From: Bacteroidales bacterium
GTDB lineage: Bacteria > Bacteroidota > Bacteroidia > Bacteroidales > UBA3824
Assembly: GCA_017645985.1 (NCBI GenBank)
Contig: JAGCNK010000039.1
Location: 1-9,550, forward strand
Direction: 5' to 3'
Length of the DNA stretch: 9,550 bases
The notes under the pieces were generated by a model. The model did not search any database. It saw only the letters and a program-made list of their open reading frames with translations, and was not told where the DNA came from. A program made the position numbers and the translations under genes. Below are positions 1 to 8,300 of the stretch, one piece after another. Each line of letters starts with the position of its first letter. The stretch's first letter is position 1.

Positions 1-123
1 GGGTCAGAATGTATGTTTTTCCCGTTCATTCTGTTCGACACACCGGTTAAGGTGTGCTCAAACGCCGTGTGCTTCCTGTCAGTATTTTCAATGTGCGTGG
101 CGAAGTTTGCTTCTCAAATTTCG
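1..123 (-). other. Putative pre-rRNA leader with two hairpins, cut by the left edge
   Basis: This is the stretch transcribed from P2. It contains a perfect 6-bp inverted repeat, CACACC at 39-44 and GGTGTG at 51-56, with a 6-base loop. It also contains a perfect 7-bp inverted repeat, CAGAATG at 5-11 and CATTCTG at 27-33, with a 15-base loop. No start codon followed by a long frame is present. I infer an rRNA operon leader from the promoters upstream; the sequence does not show the 16S start within the window. The hairpins could serve in processing or antitermination, but nothing in the sequence proves either. Confidence 0.5.
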
Positions 124-128
124 CGGTG

Positions 129-160
129 CAAAGTTAAAGAGGATTTCCGTCTCCGCCAAA
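129..160 (-). promoter_or_regulatory. Downstream promoter (P2), Bacteroidetes rRNA type
   Basis: On the minus strand, TTTGGCGG at 160-153 contains the -33 TTG, and TAACTTTG at 136-129 fits TAnnTTTG. The gap is 20 bases. The TTTGGCGG block and the GCACCGCG that follows the -7 box both resemble known rRNA promoters of this phylum. It lies about 124 bases downstream of P1 in the same orientation, so the two form a tandem pair. Transcription would start near 125-122. A strong tandem pair with no reading frame downstream favours a stable RNA operon. A tRNA-tuf type operon would be the main alternative. Confidence 0.78.
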
Positions 161-252
161 CTTTCAATGTTTAGTTTTCGTTAAAGTTTCAAGTTTTTTT
201 TTCACTTTCAACTCCTTCTTTCAACGTGCGTCGTTCTTTGTTTTTGCGGGTG

Positions 253-285
253 CAAAGGTAAGGACTTTTTATCCCTACTTCCAAA
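253..285 (-). promoter_or_regulatory. Upstream promoter (P1), Bacteroidetes rRNA type
   Basis: On the minus strand, TTTGG at 285-281 supplies the -33 TTG, and TACCTTTG at 260-253 fits the TAnnTTTG -7 consensus. The gap between TTG and the -7 box is 21 bases, as expected for the Bacteroidetes primary sigma factor. The -7 box continues as GCACCCGC, an extension I know from rRNA promoters of Bacteroides and relatives. Upstream, about 330-286, is rich in A-tracts on this strand and could act as an UP-like element. Transcription would begin near 249-246 and run towards position 1. No start-site data are available. Confidence 0.78.
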
Positions 286-372
286 TTTTTTGGGTGTTTT
301 TTTTATAGTTTTTTCAAAATATTTTCAACCGCCTGATTTTGCACCAAATACAGAGGTTAAAATTTGACCAAA

Positions 373-2184
373 CTAATCGTTAGATGCTCGATTTGCGCGT
401 TTACGCTCGGTTTCGTCGAGGATAATTTTGCGGAGACGGATGGTTTTTGGCGTAACTTCTACGTATTCGTCGTCCTTTATATATTCCATGCACTCTTCGA
501 GCGACATCTTTGTGGCAGGTTCGATCATCACCTTGTCGTCGGAACCAGATGCACGCATATTGGTAAGCTTCTTGGTTTTGCAAACGTTGATAACGATGTC
601 GTCCTGACGTGTGTTCTCTCCTATTATCTCGCCAGAGTACACCTCATCGCCCGGATCGATAAAGAATTTGCCACGGCTCTGAAGGTTGTTGATGGCGTAA
701 GGAATGGCTGTACCTGTTTCCAAAGCGATGAGCGAGCCGTTGCGTTCCTGCGAGAGGTCGCCACGCCAAGGTTCAAAGTCTTTGAAACGGTGTGCTATGA
801 TAGCCTCGCCCTCGGTAGATGTGAGGAGCGGGTTGGTAAGTCCGATAATGCCGCGCGACGGAATAGCGAACTCCATAAACACACGGTCGTCTTTGGTCTC
901 CATGCTGAGCATATCGCCTTTGCGACGCTGAACAATGTCGATAACCTTTGACGAGAAGTTTTCGGGAACTTCGACAGTAAGCTGCTCAACGGGCTCGTAC
1001 TTCTGTCCGTCCACCTCCTTTATAATAACCTTGGGCTGACCGAGCTGGAGCTCGTAACCCTCGCGGCGCATAGTTTCAACTAGCACGGCAAGATGGAGGA
1101 TACCACGGCCAAACACTTGGAGCTTTTCGGGAGAGTCGGTCTCCTCTACACGGAGAGCAAGGTTCTTCTCTGTCTCCTTAAAAAGACGCTCGCGAAGGTG
1201 GCGCGATGTTACGAACTTGCCTTCCTTGCCGAAGAAAGGTGAATTGTTGATAGTGAAGAGCATACTCATTGTAGGCTCGTCCACATGGATGCGTTTGAGC
1301 TCCTCAGGGTTCTCGGGGTCGGCAACAGTGTCGCCGATATCAAAAGAGTCGAGACCAAGGATAGCGCAGATTTCGCCGCAGGGAAGTTCCTGCTTGCATT
1401 TTTCCTTGCCAAGGCCTTCGAATGTATAGAGTTCTTTGATGGTGGATTTTTCGATAGCTCCGTCGGCTTTCATCACAGCCACGGTCTGTCCAGCCTTGAT
1501 GCTGCCACGGAAAATACGTCCGATAGCGATGCGGCCCTGGTACGAAGAATAGTCTAACGAGCTGATCTGCATCTGCAAAGGACCTTCCACAACTTTGGGA
1601 GCGGGAATATGCTTAATAATAAGGTCTAAGAGGTAAGATACATCCTGAGTGGGTGTTTTCCAATCGGGGCCCATCCAACCTGCCTTGCTGCTACCGTAAG
1701 CAACGGGGAAGTCGAGCTGGTCTTCAGAAGCGTCGAGACTGAACATCAGGTCGAACACCGACTCGTACACCTGTTCGGGAGTACAGTTGGGTTTGTCTAC
1801 CTTGTTGACTACCACAATGGGCTTGAGTTTGAGTTCGATAGCCTTCTGGAGTACGAAACGGGTCTGAGGCATAGGGCCTTCGAAAGCGTCGACAAGAAGG
1901 ATAACGCCGTCGGCCATATTGAGCACGCGCTCCACCTCGCCACCGAAGTCGCTGTGACCAGGGGTGTCGATGATGTTGATTTTTACGCCTTTGTAACGTA
2001 CCGATACGTTTTTAGAAAGGATTGTTATGCCGCGTTCGCGTTCGAGGTCGTTGTTGTCGAGAATGAGGTCTTTAACCTCCTGGTTGTCGCGGAAAAGGTG
2101 CGACTGGTGCAAAATTCGGTCGACCAAAGTGGTTTTGCCGTGGTCGACGTGCGCTATTATAGCAATGTTTCTAATATCCTGCAT
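373..2184 (-). CDS. typA: Translational GTPase TypA/BipA
   Basis: Complete 603-residue protein, the usual length for TypA/BipA, a ribosome-binding GTPase of the EF-G/LepA group. The family assists ribosome assembly and translation under stress or cold. All GTPase motifs are present: G1 AHVDHGKTT (residues 11-19), G2 RERGIT (49-54), G3 DTPGH (73-77), G4 NKVD (127-130) and G5 SSKAG (165-169). A beta-barrel domain follows (about 203-300), then EF-G-like domains III and V. Domain III carries GRGILHLAVLVE, and the region after it has PSRGIIGLTN. The TypA-specific C-terminal domain has KLTNMRASGSDD. The start is set by MQDIRNIAIIAHVDHGK, which matches the family N-terminus. The stop is TAG at 375-373. 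No Shine-Dalgarno is seen; the leader is AT-rich, as is common in this phylum. It lies 146 bases behind the giant gene, is separated from it by a terminator, and precedes the rRNA-type promoters. Confidence 0.97.
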   Translation of the reverse strand: MQDIRNIAIIAHVDHGKTTLVDRILHQSHLFRDNQEVKDLILDNNDLERERGITILSKNVSVRYKGVKINIIDTPGHSDFGGEVERVLNMADGVILLVDAFEGPMPQTRFVLQKAIELKLKPIVVVNKVDKPNCTPEQVYESVFDLMFSLDASEDQLDFPVAYGSSKAGWMGPDWKTPTQDVSYLLDLIIKHIPAPKVVEGPLQMQISSLDYSSYQGRIAIGRIFRGSIKAGQTVAVMKADGAIEKSTIKELYTFEGLGKEKCKQELPCGEICAILGLDSFDIGDTVADPENPEELKRIHVDEPTMSMLFTINNSPFFGKEGKFVTSRHLRERLFKETEKNLALRVEETDSPEKLQVFGRGILHLAVLVETMRREGYELQLGQPKVIIKEVDGQKYEPVEQLTVEVPENFSSKVIDIVQRRKGDMLSMETKDDRVFMEFAIPSRGIIGLTNPLLTSTEGEAIIAHRFKDFEPWRGDLSQERNGSLIALETGTAIPYAINNLQSRGKFFIDPGDEVYSGEIIGENTRQDDIVINVCKTKKLTNMRASGSDDKVMIEPATKMSLEECMEYIKDDEYVEVTPKTIRLRKIILDETERKRANRASND

Positions 2185-2213
2185 TGTGGTATCAATTAAT
2201 ATTTTATAGGTTG

Positions 2214-2221
2214 CAAAAGTA
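2214..2221 (-). promoter_or_regulatory. Probable typA promoter, -7 element
   Basis: On the minus strand TACTTTTG at 2221-2214 fits the Bacteroidetes -7 consensus TAnnTTTG and lies 29 bases before the typA start codon, implying a short leader of roughly 20-25 bases. A good -33 TTG at the expected 19-21 base distance is not present, so only half of the promoter is convincing. The surrounding DNA is very AT-rich. The terminator of the upstream gene sits directly before it, which supports typA having its own promoter. Confidence 0.55.
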
Positions 2222-2277
2222 AGATAGTTTGTTGGTTATAATGTTATGTTTAAATTAAGATTTTATAATTTGTAACA

Positions 2278-2308
2278 AAAAAGGCCGCCTTTATGGGGCA
2301 GCCTTTTT
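2278..2308 (-). terminator. Intrinsic terminator of the giant surface-protein gene
   Basis: On the minus strand AAAAAGGCTGCC (2308-2297), a 7-base loop CCATAAA, and GGCGGCCTTTTT (2289-2278) form a 12-bp stem with one G-U pair and a G+C-rich upper part, followed by a run of six T. It begins 22 bases after the TAG stop of the giant gene. Because the stem is flanked by A and T runs on both sides it would also work on the other strand, but no plus-strand gene is seen to use it. Confidence 0.92.
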
Positions 2309-2330
2309 ATGTGTTAGGGTTTATAGATTG

Positions 2331-5300
2331 CTAACGTAAGAGAGTTACGTTGCCGATCTTCTTGTAGATCTTGCCGTTCTCGAAGATGCAGTTGCACTTC
2401 CAAACGTATACATCCTGGTTGCAGAGCGATCCACGGTAGTAACCGTTCCAACCGATTTCAGGATCTGTGCTTTCAAATATCTTCTCGCCGTAGCGGTTGA
2501 ATATCTGGAGCTTGTAGGTGCCAGCCTTGATGCCTGTTCTCGGTGTGGGTATGAATACCCAGTTGTGAGTCTTAACTTCGTGGCCGTCGTTAGGACCGGC
2601 GGTGTTGGGTCTGAACGCGGTCGGGAAGCGGAGCATTCCTTCGGGCTCAACCCTTACGTGGGTCTCGGTGCCTACTGTTGTACAGCCTTCTTTAGATGTT
2701 ACCTTGAGAGTTACGTAGAAGTCGCCATCCTGAGTGTAGTAGTGGGTAGGCTCTTTCTCGACAGATGTTTCACCGTCGCCGAAATCCCAGAGGTATGTAG
2801 CACCGTTGATCGAGGTGTTGCTGGTGTAGAGTGCCTGGTTGGGCAGACGTACAGTGTCAGGATAAGCCTCGTATTCAACAACCGGAGTAGAGAATACTGT
2901 AACAGTATCAGTTCTCATATAGAGCTCGCCGTCGGTGCCAGGACCGTAAGCGTACTGGTAGAGCAAGTATCTTCCAGGCTTGTTGAAGAGATATGTTGCG
3001 AGCTTGTCGTGAGCCACCATCAACTGAGCGTTAAGCTTGAGAGTGTCGGCTACCTCGTAGATATCCCATCTTACAGAGTCGGCGTAGAGCACTTCCTCGA
3101 TGAGCTCGTGGAGATACGGTTCGCAACCCTCGAATCCAGTAGACTGCATTGTGCGCTTCGGCGGTGCGGGATCGATAATTACCACCTGAGTATCGCTTGC
3201 TGCGCAGTACTTATTCTTAACGTCGAGCACAATCTTGTACTCACCGAATTCAGCATACTTGTGAGTCAAGGTCTTAGCGTATTCAGTATTGTCGTTCCAA
3301 ACAGTGCCTTGTCCGTCGCCATAAGCCCAAGCGTATCTTACATTGTTGCCCGGAACCTCAACAGCGTAGAGGCTGAACTGAGTAGAGGGCTGCATCTGAC
3401 GCTGCGGCGAAACGGTAAACTTGGCGGTGGGCACTGAGAATACTGTGATATCGCTCGAGTCGGTGTTGTAGCAGGTCTGGTTGCCCGGAATCTTGATGCC
3501 GGTGGTGAGCCAGATTGTGAGAGTGCTGTCGTGGTCAGAATTGTTGTAGAACGTGCGCTCCAGTATATCGTCGTGGTCGGTGGTTTCAACCGAAGTGATA
3601 TTACCGAAGTTCCAGATGTAGAATGTAGAGCCGGTAGAGTCGGTGTCGATAGTAGTGTTGGCAAACTCAGCGGTAAACGGTGAGCAACCTGCTGCAGTCT
3701 TGGGCACTACTGTAAATTCGGCATCGGGAGCCACGTAGTAAGATACGCGGACGGTATCCTCGGCGTAACATGTGATTCCATTGGTGTTAGCGGCTTGAAC
3801 TTTATCGTCCCAAGCGGTAACGTGCCATACAATCACGTTGGTAACTGCGGCGAGTTCGGTAACCTTAGTTGTAACGCTGCTTGCCGCCATGTATTTAGCA
3901 GAACCGAAAGGAGTATCCCAGTAACCAGTCCACTTGTCACCGATAAGGGCGTTGCCTAACGGGCCGGTAGCATGGAGAACTGTAGAATCCTCGCAGAGGT
4001 GCTGGTCGAAACCTGCGCTGACTGTGAATCCGTAGTTGTAAATGCTTACGGAGTCGATAGCGGTGAATCCGTTGCGAGTAACATTCCAGTAGAGAGTATT
4101 CTTACCGGGATGGAGCTTGCGTACCCAAGTGTTGGGCTTGGTGGGATCTTCAAATTCGCAACCACGCTCTGCAGATGTCCAGTGACCAACTGCGCCGATG
4201 GGTCGTTCAGCATGGAGCTGGATAGAATCCACACATATTGCCTTGTCGGTACCAGCATTAACTTTAAATGCTATGTAGTCGATTTCTACGAAGCTTTCTG
4301 CCTTACATTCAGGAACTTTTGTGTGTGTTCCAGGAATGATGTTCGGGTTAAGTGTAGCAATATATCTAAACTTGTTGACACCAGACGAAAGCGATTCGAA
4401 GATTGTAACCGAGTCATTAGGCGACTGAGCTGTACCACTACCGATGTAAGGCTTCCACACTACGCTATAGATAGCATCACCATTAGCATCGTTCTTGGTG
4501 GGCTGACCGTGAACAGGCGGAGAATTCTTGGATGTAGTGGACTGAACATTGGGTTCGTTAAGCATATCACCGTCGACTGTAAAATTGTAGCAGTAAACTA
4601 TGACATTAGCGTAACCATCACAACCAGTATTATCGTCATGGATGTGCCATGTGAATGCATTGGCGTAGCCACGTCCGTCGTCGTTGTAGAAGAGACCCGA
4701 AACTTCGGGGTTGCTAATAGAATTATTGTCGAACACAGGTCCGTCGCCACCAGAGAACGATTCAGACGATGTGCTACCAGCCCATGTCCATTCGCCTGTC
4801 TGACCAGGCTCAAGCGGTGTGCCGTGGAGGTATGCGAATGTGTCGCAAGTGGGGAAGTCAGTACCAGCTTGGATATTGAGCTTCTTGTTGTCAATCACAA
4901 TCTGAGTAGCAGTGTGGCAGTTCATTTTGCCATTGGTAACCTCCCAACGGATAGTGTTGGGACCAGGTTGTAAATCAGTGATTCTGATTACACGATTAGT
5001 TCTGTCACTTTCATAGTTACCTTGACCATTGGGTATCGACCAGAGTCCTTGACCAGGTGTCTCAAGAGCCTCAAGGTCGATGTAGTCGGTACAAATCTGA
5101 CGGTCGCCACCGAGAATCTTGGTATCAACCTTCACGTTGGTAACCACAACCTTCGACTCTGATGTACAATCGTTGTATGTAACAGACCAGATAAGCTCGG
5201 TGGGAACAGAAGGACGGAGACCCGATACGATGGTGAAAGGATCTTTCTCGTTGACGAAGTTACCACCTGACCAGTGACCTTCAGCGCCGTCGGGCAGCTG

Positions 5301-8300
5301 AGCCTCCAGTTTGGTAGATGATCCGCAGACCTCAAATTCCTGACCTGCGTATGCTACGAACTGGTTGTTGCTGATGTGAACCTCAACAGAATCTTTACAT
5401 ACAGTGTTAGGATCACCATTATAAGGTTTGGATTCAACAACCCACTTAATGGTGTTGACACCTTGCTTAACATCAGAGATATAGGTGATATTGGATGTTT
5501 CGTTCTCGATAGTGAAGCTACCGTTAACAAGTCTCCAGTAACCCTTGCCGCCCTCGGGAGGAACGTTACCAACGAGCTGTTTAGACTCTTCGGTGCTACA
5601 AACTACCAAATCCCTGCCTGAGAGTGCCTCAACTGTGTAGTTTTCGACATCAACCTGGGCTCTCGACTTACAAGAAGCGAGACCGTGACGACGAGGAGAT
5701 TCTACTGTCCAGAATACTGTGTTGGCGCCGATAGCTCTTACAAACATCGTAGTCTGGTTGTTGGTAGAAGAAGAAACCTGAGCTGTGGACGGATATTCCC
5801 AATAAGTGATAGCGTCCTTGTTGGTGGGCTTGTTGCCTATGAGCGAAACCTGACCGTTACATACGGGGTTCTTGCCCGCCATAGAAGCCTCGGCTGTAGA
5901 CTGAACAGCATCTACGTACAATACTGCCTCAGCGTTACATCCGTTCTCTTCGATACTCCACTTGAGAGTGTGAGTTCCGGCGTTCTTAACTCTGATGGTT
6001 GCGTTAGCCATAGAAGTGTCGTCGATAAACTCGATACCGTTAGACAATGTAGTCCAGTGTCCCTTGCCGCCGATATTAGCATTAGCGGGTGTAGCGGAGA
6101 TGGTTACCTCGCCATTGTGTTCAAGCTGGCAAACCTGGAGAGTGTCGGAATCGCCGTCGCCCGAAACTGATGTAGTAACACTGTTGGCGCGAACTACAAT
6201 GGTGTCGACACTTTGGCACTTGCCACGCTCGATAGTCCAAGTAATATAGTTGTAGTCGAGACTGAGGTCCGAAACGTTAACTTCGTTGCTCAAAGAGTTG
6301 TCAAACTTGCCTCGGCCTTGAATTACCGTCCAATGACCAGATTCGCCAGCGATAAGCGGCTTGTTGGCGGTGAGCGGAGTCTTGGTGTCGCAGACGTTGA
6401 GCGACGAGAGAACGATGTTGGCCTTTTCAGGAGTCATATTCCAAACTTCAACATCTGTCTTGAAATCGCAACCGTCCTGACCATTCTCGGGCGGAACTTG
6501 AACAGTCCACTTCAAGATGTTCTTGCCAGAGCCAAGGTTGATAGCGGTAGCGTTGTTGGCGGTAGAGTTGTCGAGCCACTTAGCGCCGCCTGCCTCGGTA
6601 GACCAATAAGATGTGTAGTTGTTAGAACCATAGACAGTGCCTTCAACGATAGCGGTGTCAGAGCAGTACTCTTTTTCGGTCGGGCTTGCGTTGATGATAA
6701 GGTTGCGGCTGTAGATGATAACTTCGTCGCTAGCCACACAAGCGTTGTCGCCCTTGCCGCGCTGGATATACCAAACGAACTTGTTCTCGCCATTGCCCAA
6801 GCCGGTAACAGTGGTGTAAACCTCTGTGGTGTTGGTGATTGTGCTTGAGCCGGCAGGATTCTCCCACCAACCGATCTCACCAGGAGCCGGAGCAGTACCG
6901 TTAAGAGGTGCGGTATTGGTACAAGATGTATAGTCAACACCGAGAGAAGGCTGAGTAGGCTTGTTGAAGTTGATGACAACTTCGTCCTCGGCCTGACACT
7001 TAGCATTGGGATCCACGCTCTGGATTACCCAGCGGAGTGTGTTGGCGCCCTTCTTGGTAAAGCCAGTAACCTGAGTGCTGTAGCATGTAGAGTTGGCAAA
7101 CTTGATAGTGCTGCCAGGCTCGGCGTACCAAGTACCTACGAACTCGCCCTGAGTAGCAGGATCTTGAGCGCTCAAGTGGATAGGCTGGGCCTCGTCGCCG
7201 CAGACCTTGCGGTCGATACCAGCGTATGTGGTAATCTTCTGGTTGTTGATCACTACAGAAGCCGCGTCGGTACAGGTGATGCCATCCTCAACATTTGTAA
7301 CAGTCCAAATGAAAGTATGCTCGCCTTGCGACAGCTCTTTCACCTGAGTGATGTTAGAGAGCGAGTTGACAATTATAGCATCGTCGTGGTCGGTCTTCTT
7401 GGTCCAGACACCAGAGCCAATGGTGGGCTTGCTAGCTCTCAAAGTAGCCTCTGTGGTACAGATAGCTCCACCTTGCGAAACAGTGGCAGTAGGCTTGATA
7501 TTCTTAACTGTAGCAATATCTTGAGTTTCACAACCCTTGTAGCTGATATGCCAGATGTATTCGTTGTTGCCTTTGTTCATATTCTTAACCGTTGTCTGGT
7601 TGCAATCCACTGTGAAGTTCGAAGCGTTAACATACCAAGCATCAAACTCGGCCTGCGACTTGCCAAACCATCTTGATTCGGGATTGGTAGGTTCGAACTT
7701 AAACAAATCGGATGAGATAGTCTTGTAAGAATACTCATGGAATGTGCCAGCTCCAGAACCTAACGACCACCAAGCTGAGTCGTATTTAGCAGGCATTGTG
7801 GCAAGGAATTCGAAGTCGTTGCTACATTCAACAAACTTGCCGCCGGCGTCACCTTCAACACGGTTGTTGGTGATAATCACAAACGACTCCATCTTGGGAC
7901 AATAATCGTTGCTTACAGTCCATTTAAGTTTGTTAGGACCGAAGTTGAGATCATAAACATCCGAGTTGCAAGCGGTGCTGTTGGTGAATTTACCACCACC
8001 AGTAACTACCTCCCATTCGGTTTTAATATTAGAAGCGTTAACATTGGCGATATTGAACGGGTCGCTTGCATTGAGTCGGTATACTTTTTCGCAAGTTTCA
8101 TCATCAATACCGGCGTTCAAATTGGTGAAGCGGTAGTGAGGAACGCTGACATCAGTGTGACGTATACATCCGAGGTGGTTAACATTCCATCTAATAGTGT
8201 TGCCACCATAAACAAGGTGCGAGAGTTTTGTAATCTGGCTGCTGGGGCTGTAGATAACAATCGGAGACGATTCTCCAACTGTCCACCAGCCTTTATCCTT

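Larger units (their letters stand above)
1..372 (-). other. Non-coding region behind typA with rRNA-type promoters
   Basis: This stretch has no credible protein gene on either strand. Read on the minus strand it has three parts. The first, about 372-290, is AT-rich with A-tracts and follows the typA stop codon; I see no clear intrinsic terminator for typA in it. The second, 285-129, holds two tandem promoters. The third, about 123-1, is a leader containing two small inverted repeats that runs off the edge. The layout matches what I know of Bacteroidetes regions upstream of 16S rRNA genes. The rRNA gene itself is not in the window, so that identification is inference. Confidence 0.7.

Noticed and set aside
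1..120. A tRNA or small protein gene at the left edge.
   Set aside because: No cloverleaf with a TψC-arm-like sequence and no start codon followed by a usable frame could be found on either strand.
130..145. A boxA-like antitermination site (CTCTTTAAC on the minus strand).
   Set aside because: It overlaps the P2 -7 box, so it would be transcribed only from P1. The similarity is short and is explained by the promoter sequence.
364..951. A 195-residue plus-strand open frame antisense to the end of typA.
   Set aside because: It starts at a non-ATG codon and lies opposite strongly conserved TypA sequence. Its product shows no recognisable motif.
2565..4973. Long plus-strand open frames opposite the giant gene (290 residues at 2565-3437 and 333 residues at 3972-4973).
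   Set aside because: They lie antisense to a clearly coding frame with recognisable domains. Their translations show no domain or motif, and they have no promoter or start context. They are best explained as a by-product of codon use in the real gene.
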